This document shows positions 33,025 through 41,452 of a stretch of DNA of 64,000 nucleotides, one piece after another. Origin of the DNA: an uncultured Burkholderiaceae bacterium (GTDB taxonomy: Bacteria; Pseudomonadota; Gammaproteobacteria; Burkholderiales; Burkholderiaceae_F). The translations under genes were made by a program, and so were the position numbers. The stretch is from assembly GCA_944390675.1 (NCBI GenBank), contig CALXQR010000007.1:42610-106609 (forward strand). The letters are read 5' to 3'. Each line of letters opens with the position of its first letter. Position 1 is the stretch's first letter. The notes beneath the pieces are model-generated. The model was given only the letters and a program-made list of their open reading frames with translations. It had not been told where the DNA came from and ran no database searches.

Positions 33025-33052
33025 GTCAAAGCGCTGTCAAAGAAACGTCAAA
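33025..33052. promoter_or_regulatory. Three GTCAAA direct repeats with 11-bp period
   Basis: GTCAAA occurs at 33025-33030, 33036-33041 and 33047-33052, exactly 11 bp apart, in the shared region between the eptA-type gene and the response regulator. Tandem half-sites at about one helical turn are typical binding sites for OmpR/PhoB-family regulators. GTTGA/TCAAC (33056-33071) follows. Role inferred. Confidence 0.6.
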
Positions 33053-33149
33053 ACGGTTGATACGGGTCAACAAGAAAGACTTTGAAATTGAAAGACTTCG
33101 GACAATAGCGCAGACTGTAAAGAGCAACTCTGTTAAAAATGGGAAAGCA

Positions 33150-33821
33150 ATGAGTCTGACGGTTTTAATTGTTGATGATAATTCGGATATTTTGTGCAAT
33201 GTCCGCGATTATCTAGAAATGAGCGGCTTGTCAGCCGAAACAGCCGCCAATGGTCATGAGGCTTTGACCCGAATGGGTCAGAAAAGTTATGCAGTTTGTA
33301 TTTTAGACATCGGACTGCCCGATATCGATGGGTTGACTGTATGCAAAACGATTCGTCAAAAGGGTGATAAAACACCGATTTTGATGCTTACTGCGCGAGA
33401 CAGCATTGATGATCGGGTGACGGGGCTCAGTGTTGGTGCCGATGACTATCTTATTAAACCCTTCTCGCTTCGTGAGCTGAGCGCCAGAGTTCAGGCCCTG
33501 ATACGGCGTGCGTATGGTGATGAGCAAATGAAGCTCAAGGTAGGCGATTTGGAGTTTGATTTGAGTACGACACAGGTTTTCAGAAGCGGTCAGCTAATTA
33601 AGTTGAACCCAACGTGCCTTACCATCCTTAAGGAGCTGATGAGCAAAAGTCCGGCGATTGTGAGCAGAAACCGCTTGGAAGCTCTTGTGTGGTCGGGTTC
33701 TGCTCCCGATTCGGACAGCCTCAGAGCCAATATTTATCTTTTGCGTCAAGCGATTGATAAGTCTTTTGAGAAAAAACTCATTCATACTCATCCGGGGCTC
33801 GGGTGGTCCATTAACGAGTGA
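33150..33821 (+). CDS. OmpR/PhoB-family response regulator
   Basis: A 223-residue two-domain regulator. The receiver has DD at 9-10, phospho-acceptor Asp53 (ILDIGLPDIDG), Thr81 and Lys103 (YLIKPFS). The C-terminal winged helix (about 130-223) ends in HTHPGLGWSI. ATG 33150 gives the normal VLIVDDNSD start; an upstream frame adds 31 unlikely residues. Next to the EptA-type enzyme it probably acts like PmrA, controlling lipid A modification; that role is inferred from context. Confidence 0.92.
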   Translation: MSLTVLIVDDNSDILCNVRDYLEMSGLSAETAANGHEALTRMGQKSYAVCILDIGLPDIDGLTVCKTIRQKGDKTPILMLTARDSIDDRVTGLSVGADDYLIKPFSLRELSARVQALIRRAYGDEQMKLKVGDLEFDLSTTQVFRSGQLIKLNPTCLTILKELMSKSPAIVSRNRLEALVWSGSAPDSDSLRANIYLLRQAIDKSFEKKLIHTHPGLGWSINE

Positions 33822-33829
33822 GGCAGATT

Positions 33830-35125
33830 ATGAAAAAGAGTTTCGGTCTTGCGCAGCGCATCTTTTTAGGTTTTGGTCTGCAGCTGCTTCTCATTGTTGG
33901 CATCTATGCTGTCGCGATGACACAGTCGACGGAATTTATGGAAAATAATCTCGTCAGCGACATGCTTCGTGAAGAGCTTGAGATGAGTGTTCAAGAGCTC
34001 AATTATCACGAAGAGTTGCAGCTGCCACCCTCGATGCGCATCTATAGTGATGATCCGAGACTCGATCCTATTCCGGAACAATTCAAAAAGCTGCCCGAAG
34101 GTTTCACTGAAATTATCAGTGACGACTCTTCCTTTGTTTATCGGCTTCAAGCAGGTCCTTACTCTTACATTCTTTTCCGCGATCAGTACGACTTTGAGCG
34201 AAGTGAGCGGATCTACGATTTTGTCATTTTGCTTTGCAGCCTGATTGTCTTAGTGCTGGGGGCATTTTTTGCCTGGTGGTGGGTTAAGCGACGCGTGATT
34301 AAACCGGTGCAGGATCTGTCTGATCAGGTGCGCACTATTGCCGCAACGCGCACCTATCAGCCTCTGCAAATGAATTTTGCCGATGATGAAGTGGGTGAAT
34401 TGGCAAGAATTTGTGATAAGGCTTTAAAGCGTTTTCACGAGGCGCTTCTGCGTGAAAGACTTTTTACGGCCGACATCAGCCATGAGCTGCGAACGCCGCT
34501 GACCATCATTCAGACAAGCGCGGAACTTTTGGAGATGGACAAGAGCGGTAAGCGCCCCGATTTGATTGCAAAGATTTTGCAGGGATGCCATTCGCTAAAA
34601 GACTTACTCAATATTTTCGTCAATTTGGCTCGAAACACGGCTTTTGAAGCGCAGGAAAGCGACAGCGTGCACGATACGCTGGATTCTGTCATCGAGTACT
34701 ACAAGCCGCGGGCTGAAGAAAAGAAACTCAAGCTTAACTTTAAAGTAAATGCCGCTTGTCCTGGCTTTTTTTCGCCTGTCATTATCAGCACCATTGCTGG
34801 TAATCTGATTAAAAACGCCCTTCTTTACACCAAAGAAGGAGAGGTGACGGTCACGGAAACGGCAACCGGTTTTGAAGTCTTCGACACCGGTGAGGGGATT
34901 GATCCGTCGCTTAAAGACAAAATCTTTATGCCTTACACACGCGGTTCCAATGAGGAGCCGGGCAGCGGCATGGGACTATCCATTGTCAAACGGCTTTGCG
35001 ATCGATTCGGTTGGGGCATTGAACTGATCGCTAGCGATGTGGGATCACACTTTAAGGTGACGCTGATAGGCTCCTCTGCCCTCAAGCGCGCCGATGAATC
35101 CGTCATCAAGAGGCCGAACGGCTAA
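33830..35125 (+). CDS. Sensor histidine kinase
   Basis: A 431-residue membrane kinase. Membrane helices lie at about 11-31 and 130-152 around a 95-residue periplasmic sensor domain. A HAMP-like linker (RRVIKPVQDLSDQV) follows, then HisKA with phospho-His218 in DISHELRTP, the N box NLIKNALLYT, G1 FDTGEGID and G2 GSGMGLSIVKRL. GAGG 6 nt upstream supports ATG 33830, 8 nt after the regulator stop. It likely partners the upstream response regulator and senses an envelope signal. Its 3' end overlaps convergent tctA by 4 nt. Confidence 0.93.
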   Translation: MKKSFGLAQRIFLGFGLQLLLIVGIYAVAMTQSTEFMENNLVSDMLREELEMSVQELNYHEELQLPPSMRIYSDDPRLDPIPEQFKKLPEGFTEIISDDSSFVYRLQAGPYSYILFRDQYDFERSERIYDFVILLCSLIVLVLGAFFAWWWVKRRVIKPVQDLSDQVRTIAATRTYQPLQMNFADDEVGELARICDKALKRFHEALLRERLFTADISHELRTPLTIIQTSAELLEMDKSGKRPDLIAKILQGCHSLKDLLNIFVNLARNTAFEAQESDSVHDTLDSVIEYYKPRAEEKKLKLNFKVNAACPGFFSPVIISTIAGNLIKNALLYTKEGEVTVTETATGFEVFDTGEGIDPSLKDKIFMPYTRGSNEEPGSGMGLSIVKRLCDRFGWGIELIASDVGSHFKVTLIGSSALKRADESVIKRPNG

Positions 35126-36633
35126 TCTTCTGCAAAGGCTTCCTGCCGTGTTTTTTGCCACTTAGGCATAAGCGTGGCCGCTAAGAGCAAAAAAGCGATT
35201 GCTAAAAGCGTGCAGGAAATAGGACTTGTGAAAAAGACGCTTGCATCTCCCCGCGACAAAAGCATTGCTCGGCGCAGGTTTTCTTCCATCATGGGTCCCA
35301 ACACAAAGCCGAGGATGAGGGGAGCGGGTTCGCAGCGCAATTGGTAGAAAATGTAGCCCAGAAGCGCAAAGGCTGCCATCAAAACGATGTCGTAGATGTT
35401 GTAGTTGATGGAATAGACGCCGACCGCGCAAACCGCAAGGATTACGGGATAAAGCACGGAGTAAGGAATTCGGAGGATCTGCGCCCAAAGGCCCGCCAAC
35501 GGGAGATTTAAAACCACCAAAAAGAGGTTGCCGATCCACATGGAGACAGTCAGTCCCCAGAAGAGTTCCGGATTGGTGTGAATAATCTGCGGGCCGGGGG
35601 TGATGTTTTGGATGATGAGCGCGCCCATCAAAAGCGCCATGACGGCGTTTGAAGGAAGGCCCAGCGTGAGCATCGGGATGAAGCTTGTTTGGGCTCCAGC
35701 ATTGTTGGCGGCTTCGGGCGCCGCAACCGCTCGAATGTTGCCTTCACCCACAGGTGTTTCACCGACTTTCTTAATGCGCTTTTCAAGTGTGTAGGACGCA
35801 AAGGAGGCGAGCATGGCGCCGCCTCCGGGCAGTAACCCCATAAGGCTTCCTAAAATCGTGCCGCGTCCCATGGCACCTGCGCTCTCTTTTAAGTCTTTCA
35901 TTTCAGGCCAGGGTGACTTTACGGGAAGCGTTTGTGTTTTGTGGCCTGCCACCATCGCCTGCAGATTTTTAAGAACTTCGGCTACACCGTAAAAACCCAT
36001 CGAAATTACCGCAAAATCAATGCCGTCTTGAAGCGTGAGGGTATCTAAGGTAAAACGAAGCTCACCTGTATTGATATCGGTGCCAATTAGTCCCAAAAGA
36101 AGCCCCGTGATGACCATGGCGATGGCTTTAAGCACATCGCCGTTGGAAAGCGCCACGGCGCCCACAAGACCCAACACCATGAGGCTGAAATATTCCGCAG
36201 CGCCAAAGTAAAGCGCGATTTCAGATAACGTGGGGCTTGCCAACGCAATCAAAAAGGTTGCAACGGTGCCCGCGGCAAAACTTGCGATAGCGGCAATGCC
36301 TAGAGCACTTCCGGCTCGGCCTTTGAGCGCCAATTTATGACCGTCGATGCATGTGACAAGGGACGCGGCTTCACCCGGGATATTCATCAAAATGGCGGTG
36401 GTCGAGCCTCCGTATTGGCTGCCGTAGTAGATGCCCGCAAGCATGATGACTGCCGCCGTTGGATCCAGCGCATAGGTAAGGGGCAGCAGGAGCGCAAGCG
36501 TTGCCACAGGTCCCAGCCCCGGCAAAACACCCACCAGTGTGCCGATCACAACGCCCAAGAAGCAGTAGCCGATATTGGCGACGGTAAAGGCGCTTTGCAG
36601 GCCAAGCGTGAGATTGCCAAGAAGTTCAGTCAT
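35122..36633 (-). CDS. tctA: Tripartite tricarboxylate transporter large permease TctA
   Basis: The 503-residue, 12-helix permease of a TctCBA carboxylate importer. Conserved segments GTLVGVLPGLGPVATLALLL, GGSTTAILMNIPGEAAS and GLPSNAVMALLMGALI are diagnostic. It uses the ion gradient with the binding protein TctC. Its start overlaps tctB by 4 nt. The substrate (citrate, tartrate, other carboxylates) is unknown. Confidence 0.95.
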   Translation of the reverse strand: MTELLGNLTLGLQSAFTVANIGYCFLGVVIGTLVGVLPGLGPVATLALLLPLTYALDPTAAVIMLAGIYYGSQYGGSTTAILMNIPGEAASLVTCIDGHKLALKGRAGSALGIAAIASFAAGTVATFLIALASPTLSEIALYFGAAEYFSLMVLGLVGAVALSNGDVLKAIAMVITGLLLGLIGTDINTGELRFTLDTLTLQDGIDFAVISMGFYGVAEVLKNLQAMVAGHKTQTLPVKSPWPEMKDLKESAGAMGRGTILGSLMGLLPGGGAMLASFASYTLEKRIKKVGETPVGEGNIRAVAAPEAANNAGAQTSFIPMLTLGLPSNAVMALLMGALIIQNITPGPQIIHTNPELFWGLTVSMWIGNLFLVVLNLPLAGLWAQILRIPYSVLYPVILAVCAVGVYSINYNIYDIVLMAAFALLGYIFYQLRCEPAPLILGFVLGPMMEENLRRAMLLSRGDASVFFTSPISCTLLAIAFLLLAATLMPKWQKTRQEAFAED

Positions 36634-37097
36634 AGGCCAAGTCCTTCCGGCAGGAGATTCACTTCAAGGCCGATTGCGCCCACAAAAATCGCCACGACAA
36701 AAATATCGATTGCAAACGTGAGTAAAAGCGCATTTTTTAATGAGCGTCTTTCCCCCGCAAAGGAGCTCACGAAAACGAGAACGCTTAATGCGATTAAAAG
36801 GCCTGCGGGCTCTAAAAGGAAGGCAAACGCAATAAGGGCGGCGCCAAGGATGATTAATTTTTTGAGATCAAATCGGTAGATGATTTCGTGAGGCTTTTTG
36901 GCTGAAAAGGTTCCTTTGAGACTAATGACAAGCCCAAGGAAAATGAGACAGTAACCTAAAAGTCTTGGAAAGTAGCCCGAAGCCATGCGCGAAGCATCGC
37001 CCATCGGCAAGGCTTGCGCGCCCAGCACAAAGGCTAGGCCAATCGCGGCGAAAAAGAGGCCGCCCACAGTATCGCGGGCGAATCGGGCTTTAATCAT
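36630..37097 (-). CDS. tctB: Tripartite tricarboxylate transporter small permease TctB
   Basis: A 155-residue protein with about four membrane helices; the N-terminal GGLFFAAIGLAFVLGAQALP and the GYFPRLLG segment are typical of TctB. It lies between tctC (6-nt gap) and tctA (4-nt overlap) and forms the membrane complex with TctA. Confidence 0.88.
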   Translation of the reverse strand: MIKARFARDTVGGLFFAAIGLAFVLGAQALPMGDASRMASGYFPRLLGYCLIFLGLVISLKGTFSAKKPHEIIYRFDLKKLIILGAALIAFAFLLEPAGLLIALSVLVFVSSFAGERRSLKNALLLTFAIDIFVVAIFVGAIGLEVNLLPEGLGL

Positions 37098-37103
37098 TAG
37101 GCG

Positions 37104-38048
37104 TTATTTAGAAAGCGTTTTCAGAATTGAGGCGTATTTTACCTGCTCGGCCGCAATCCATTTTTCAAAAGCCTCGGGGCCCAAAAGTTTGGCGCCGCCG
37201 CCTGAAATTTGCGCGAATTTCTCTGCTGTTGCTGTCACACTGAGAGCGGACTGAATATCGGCAAAAAGTGTTTGCCGGACTTCAAGAGGAGTGTTTTTAG
37301 GCGCAATAAGCCCGAACCAGGTGGAGATGTCGCAGTCAATGCCGATGGATGTAAGAGTAGGGGCCTTTATGTCGCTATCGGCCTCATTTCTTGTTTGAGC
37401 CAAAACGCGAAGTCGACCGTCAGCGATGGCTGTCCGTGCGCTAGCATAGTTATCAAACATTAAATCGGTTTCGCCAGAGAGAACAGAAAGCTGAGCGGCC
37501 ATGGCACCCGCGTAAGGGACGTGGATTGTGTTGAGTCCTTGAGCGGCAAAAAGAGCGTTAAGGATGTGGCCGGCGGAGCCCGTGCCGCCAGAGGCGCAAT
37601 TAAGTTTTCCCGGATTGCGCCTAATGTATTGGATCACGTCTTTTGCGTCATGAACACCCAGGCGTTGCATGGTTTTGGGGCTCATGACAAGAACATTGGG
37701 CACGTCGCTTAATAAACAAACGGCAGAAAAGTCTTTGGGTGAATACGGTAAGTCATTAAAAAGCAGGGGATTGACCACAAGAGTAGCCAAAGCGCCCACT
37801 GCTAGCGTCATTCCGTCAGATGCAGCGTTTTTTACTTCAAGCATCGCGCGAGCGCCCGCGGCGCCTGCGCGGTTTTCAACAATCACTCGGCCGTAACGAC
37901 TTTTTATGGATTCTGCGGTAATGCGCGCCGCGGCGTCAAGCGGGCCGCCCGCAGGGTACGGGACTACGATTCGCATCCTCTGAGGCTTTGCCCAAAGAGG
38001 CGTGCTTGCGGCCAATAGCGAAAGCGTAAAGAGTCGGCGCGAGAGCAT
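37104..38048 (-). CDS. tctC: Tripartite tricarboxylate transporter substrate-binding protein (Bug family)
   Basis: A 314-residue periplasmic binding protein with a Sec signal peptide (MLSRRLFTLSLLAASTPLWA). The Bug-family motifs are VVPYPAGGPLDAAARI, VENRAGAAGARA and NCASGGTGSAGHILNALF. Bug proteins bind carboxylates and are greatly expanded in Burkholderiales. It is the first gene of tctCBA and divergent from the methyltransferase. Confidence 0.95.
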   Translation of the reverse strand: MLSRRLFTLSLLAASTPLWAKPQRMRIVVPYPAGGPLDAAARITAESIKSRYGRVIVENRAGAAGARAMLEVKNAASDGMTLAVGALATLVVNPLLFNDLPYSPKDFSAVCLLSDVPNVLVMSPKTMQRLGVHDAKDVIQYIRRNPGKLNCASGGTGSAGHILNALFAAQGLNTIHVPYAGAMAAQLSVLSGETDLMFDNYASARTAIADGRLRVLAQTRNEADSDIKAPTLTSIGIDCDISTWFGLIAPKNTPLEVRQTLFADIQSALSVTATAEKFAQISGGGAKLLGPEAFEKWIAAEQVKYASILKTLSK

Positions 38049-38162
38049 GAAAGTGCAAAAAACGAATAATAATGAGACATATTGTAGTTAGAGCTTATTA
38101 AAAAAGTTGACGCGATGAGGTTTGTGCATTAAGTTTCTAATCAATACGCAAGGATCGTTGAG

Positions 38163-38900
38163 ATGCCCACGCTGCAAGAATTTTTTGAAACGTCTGCCGG
38201 CATGCTGTTGCGACGCTGGGAAGCCGCGCAAACCGATGCCCTTTTGGCTGATTGCGCCGGAGAGACCGCGCTGCAGCTGGGCGCCCCTTATGGCAGTCTT
38301 TTGCGAAATGCCTCGCACCAAAAACGCATCCTGGGTGTCAGAAACTGCGCGGAATCCTCTCAGGACTGCGCGCTTGTGCGCGTGGGCTTTGAAGAGCTGC
38401 CTTTTAGAGAAGCCACATTTGATCTTGTCATTAGTGTGCATGCGCTTGAATGGGCAAACAATCCTGCACTTTTTTTCCGAGAAGCCTTCCGAGTTTTGGC
38501 GCCCGAGGGACGACTCATTCTTTTATGCCTCAATCCTTGGGGCCCCTGGTGGGTGAGGAAAAAAGAAAAACTCTTTGACTGTCCAGTCAATGCTTGCTTT
38601 CAACCCTTAAGTGTCGCTCAGGCTAAAAGCTACTGTGAAAAGTACGGTATTGTGGATCGGGGACGCTTTGGGGTGTATTGCCCGTCGCTTAGCGACAATC
38701 CGCAAAAGCTTGCTCACTGGGGGTGGTGCGAAAAAGCCGGTGACCGTTGGTGGCCGGCGCTTGCGAACGCCTACATGCTAAGTGCTATTAAAAAGGAAGA
38801 AAAACCCGGCTTAATCGGAAAACTCATGCCCGAAGGCGGTCTGCTTAAGAAAAATTGGGCGGGACAAACTGTTGCTACACGCAATCAAATAGAGTCTTAA
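38163..38900 (+). CDS. Class I SAM-dependent methyltransferase
   Basis: A 245-residue protein with a methyltransf_11-type core: the region around residue 30-40 carries a weak motif I, and EELPFREATFDLVISVHALEWA plus VLAPEGRLILLCLNPWG are motifs II-III of this group. The target is unknown. Its place just before rnhA and dnaQ is conserved in Burkholderiales. GCACACGTT-type ribosome site is not evident; the ATG follows GATCGTTGAG. Confidence 0.8.
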   Translation: MPTLQEFFETSAGMLLRRWEAAQTDALLADCAGETALQLGAPYGSLLRNASHQKRILGVRNCAESSQDCALVRVGFEELPFREATFDLVISVHALEWANNPALFFREAFRVLAPEGRLILLCLNPWGPWWVRKKEKLFDCPVNACFQPLSVAQAKSYCEKYGIVDRGRFGVYCPSLSDNPQKLAHWGWCEKAGDRWWPALANAYMLSAIKKEEKPGLIGKLMPEGGLLKKNWAGQTVATRNQIES

Positions 38901-38919
38901 GACTATTAAAAATTCCTTC

Positions 38920-38959
38920 CACTGAATATTTTGCGTAAATTTACGCGAAAAATTCAGTG
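38920..38959. repeat. 40-bp near-perfect palindrome before rnhA
   Basis: The segment is symmetric about 38939.5 with 18 of 20 positions paired: CACTGAAT (38920-38927) with ATTCAGTG (38952-38959), and GCGTAAATTTACGC at the centre (38933-38946). No T tract follows. It lies in the 128-bp gap between the methyltransferase and rnhA and looks more like an operator than a terminator. Confidence 0.7.
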
Positions 38960-39028
38960 TGAATACAAATTAAAAAACGCAACGATTCTCAATTTTCTAA
39001 AATGTGAGTTTTCCTTAAAAAGATTGAT

Positions 39029-39472
39029 ATGTCGAAAGAACGCAAATTAAAAGTATGGACAGACGGTGCATGTAAAGGCAATCCGGGCCCGGGCGGCTGG
39101 GGTGCTTATCTCGTTTGGGGCGAAAAGGCGCTGGAGCTTTGCGGCGGCGAAACGCAGACAACGAATAACCAGATGGAATTAACGGCGGTGATTGAGGCGC
39201 TTTCTGCCATTAAACGTCCAGTGCCCATGGTGGTGAGTTTGGACAGTCAATATGTGAAAAACGGTATTTTAGAGTGGATGCCTCAATGGAAAAGTCGTGG
39301 TTGGAAAACTGCGGCAGGCAAACCCGTTAAAAATGTTGAATTGTGGAAGCGACTCGATGAGTTGGTCTCGAGCCACGATATTGAATGGAAGTGGGTTAAA
39401 GGCCACGCGGGAGAACCCGGCAACGAAAAGGCCGATGAATTAGCCAATCGCGGTGTGCCCAAGAAAGATTAA
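39029..39472 (+). CDS. rnhA: Ribonuclease HI
   Basis: RNase HI cuts RNA in RNA-DNA hybrids. The 147-residue protein has the four catalytic acids in [39 protein letters not shown] and [12 protein letters not shown], plus the basic handle region ([16 protein letters not shown]). Length is typical. dnaQ follows 12 nt later. Confidence 0.97.
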   Translation: MSKERKLKVWTDGACKGNPGPGGWGAYLVWGEKALELCGGETQTTNNQMELTAVIEALSAIKRPVPMVVSLDSQYVKNGILEWMPQWKSRGWKTAAGKPVKNVELWKRLDELVSSHDIEWKWVKGHAGEPGNEKADELANRGVPKKD

Positions 39473-39484
39473 GGAAACAGAGAA

Positions 39485-40210
39485 ATGTCAAAAACATACA
39501 ATCGTCAGGTGGCGCTCGATACAGAAACCACCGGTATGAGCATTGAAGCGGGTAACCGCCTGATTTCCATCGGCTGCGTTGAAATCGTCGGCCGCACAAT
39601 CACCAAGCGTACTTTTTACCAGTTGATTAACCCTGAGCGTGAAGTCGAAGAGGGCGCTGCGAAGGTGCACGGCTACACTTGGGATAAATTAAAGGGTAAG
39701 CCCTATTTCGTCGATATTGTCGATGATTTTCTGGCTTTTATTAAAGGCAGTCAGCTCATTATTCATAACGCTTCTTTTGACGTGGCGTACCTCAATATGG
39801 AATTGGAGCGCATCGGCAAAGGCCCTGTTACGAATTATTGTGAAGGCGTGCTCGATACGCTGCCTTTGGCAAAGTCGCTTCGCCCGGGTCAGCGCGTGAG
39901 CTTGGACGCACTCTGTTCAGCCTATGGCGTCAACAACACAGACCGCACTTTGCACGGTGCTTTAATTGACGCCAAACTCTTGGCGCAGGTCTATTTGGCG
40001 ATGACCCGCGGTCAGGAGTCGCTTGATATCTCTTCGGTAGACATGAAAAGCCTTCCTCCCATGCCCGATGTGAGTCTGCTGCGAGTGGTTAAAGCCAGCA
40101 AAGAGGAAGAAGAGATTCATCAAAAAACACTTCAAGCGATTGATAAAGAGAGCAAAGGCAACTTAGTTTGGAAGGTCGAGGAAGTGCCTTCTCAAGAATC
40201 CGTCAACTAA
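39485..40210 (+). CDS. dnaQ: DNA polymerase III epsilon subunit
   Basis: The 3'-5' proofreading exonuclease of Pol III. The 241-residue protein has the DEDD/H motifs VALDTETTGMS (Exo I), IIHNASFDVAYLNMEL (Exo II) and HGALIDAKLLAQVYL (Exo III). The C-terminal residues (about 180-241) form the alpha-binding tail, which includes an SLPPMPDVSLL-type clamp-contact region. It is in an operon with rnhA, as in E. coli relatives. Confidence 0.96.
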   Translation: MSKTYNRQVALDTETTGMSIEAGNRLISIGCVEIVGRTITKRTFYQLINPEREVEEGAAKVHGYTWDKLKGKPYFVDIVDDFLAFIKGSQLIIHNASFDVAYLNMELERIGKGPVTNYCEGVLDTLPLAKSLRPGQRVSLDALCSAYGVNNTDRTLHGALIDAKLLAQVYLAMTRGQESLDISSVDMKSLPPMPDVSLLRVVKASKEEEEIHQKTLQAIDKESKGNLVWKVEEVPSQESVN

Positions 40211-40263
40211 GTTAAATAAGAGTCTTTGTTACAAAATATCACTTTTGAGACTGTGTTTGTCCT

Positions 40264-40294
40264 AATGTGCGAAGGGCTGGCATTCGCTAACATT
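40264..40294. terminator. Bulged hairpin between dnaQ and the RND operon
   Basis: AATGTGCGAA (40264-40273) pairs with TTCGC (40283-40287) and ACATT (40290-40294), with a 2-nt bulge. It may end dnaQ or be an operator of the efflux genes; no local repressor gene is present. Confidence 0.35.
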
Positions 40295-40327
40295 ACCTGA
40301 TCAGTCACGAAATTTGTTATCTCGATA

Positions 40328-41446
40328 ATGCACGTAAAGTCTTTCATTGTCCTGACGTTGACGGCCTGTGCCATGCTTTCGGGCTGCGGTGATAAAAAAG
40401 GCCCCGTAGAACGACCGCCCATTGAAGTCACTACCTTGACGGCGACGCCTACCGATACGATTCGGTGGGTGGACACATATGGTCAAACCGAGGGCGCTAA
40501 GGAAGTCGAAGTCAGAGCTCAGGTTTCGGGCGTCTTGCGTAAGCTTAATTTCAAAGAAGGTGAGTCGGTGAAGGCCGGACAAACGCTCTTTGAAATCGAA
40601 AAAGAGCCTTATGAAGCGCAATTAAGACAAGCTCATGCGCAAACGCTTCAAGCGCAGGCCGAACTCGTTAAGGCCCGTCGGGACGCCAAGCGCGCCTCAG
40701 AATTAATCAAAGTGAACGCTGTGAGCCGTCAGGAATATGACGACGCGCAAAGCGCGCTTTCTATTGCACAAAGCGCTTTGGCTCTCGCGCAAGCTCAAGA
40801 GCAAAACGCCAAAATTGACCTCTCGCACGCCATGGTGCCCGCCCCTGTGGACGGCATTGCCGGTAAAAGTGAGGTTAATGTTGGTTCCCTTATTACCGAA
40901 GGCTCAACGCTTTTAACTTCTATTACTCAGCCCGATACGCTTCGCGTGGCCTTTGCCGTGAGCGACAAGTCCATCATGGGCGCTCAGCTCAAAAAAGATA
41001 ATTTGGTTCGGGTTTTCCTGCCGGATTCCAAAGAATTTTTGCCTGCAAAGCTCGATTACATTAGCCGTCAGGTTGATGCGGATCGCGGCACATTAAGACT
41101 TCGCGCGGTGCTGCCCCCGAATGACAAATTCTTGCCCGGTCAATATGTGGAAGTTCGATTGATGATCGGTGAATACAAAGATGTCTTTTTGGTGCCTCAA
41201 GGGGTCGTGCGCCAAAAGTCTGACGGCACGTATTCTGTTTATGTGATTGAAGAAGGTGTCGCGCGGGAAAAAGGCGTGTTGCTTGGCAACTGGGAAGGCA
41301 CCGATTGGATTGTCACGAAGGGATTGAAACCCGGCGACAAGGTGATCACCAATCAAATTTTGCGCTTGCGTGACGGGATCCGTGTGACTGAAAAGACTGC
41401 GCAAGCGCCCGTGGCAGAAGCTGCCGGTGAGACAAAAACGGAGTAA
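40328..41446 (+). CDS. RND efflux periplasmic adaptor (AcrA-like lipoprotein)
   Basis: A 372-residue membrane-fusion protein. The lipobox MLSGC places the acylated Cys at residue 20. The biotinyl-lipoyl halves (RAQVSGVLRKLNFKEGESVKAG and VPAPVDGIAGK) flank a coiled-coil hairpin, followed by a beta barrel and membrane-proximal domain. It connects the RND pump to an outer-membrane channel. The pump gene follows 6 nt later. Substrates are unknown. Confidence 0.93.
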   Translation: MHVKSFIVLTLTACAMLSGCGDKKGPVERPPIEVTTLTATPTDTIRWVDTYGQTEGAKEVEVRAQVSGVLRKLNFKEGESVKAGQTLFEIEKEPYEAQLRQAHAQTLQAQAELVKARRDAKRASELIKVNAVSRQEYDDAQSALSIAQSALALAQAQEQNAKIDLSHAMVPAPVDGIAGKSEVNVGSLITEGSTLLTSITQPDTLRVAFAVSDKSIMGAQLKKDNLVRVFLPDSKEFLPAKLDYISRQVDADRGTLRLRAVLPPNDKFLPGQYVEVRLMIGEYKDVFLVPQGVVRQKSDGTYSVYVIEEGVAREKGVLLGNWEGTDWIVTKGLKPGDKVITNQILRLRDGIRVTEKTAQAPVAEAAGETKTE

Positions 41447-41452
41447 TGCGCG

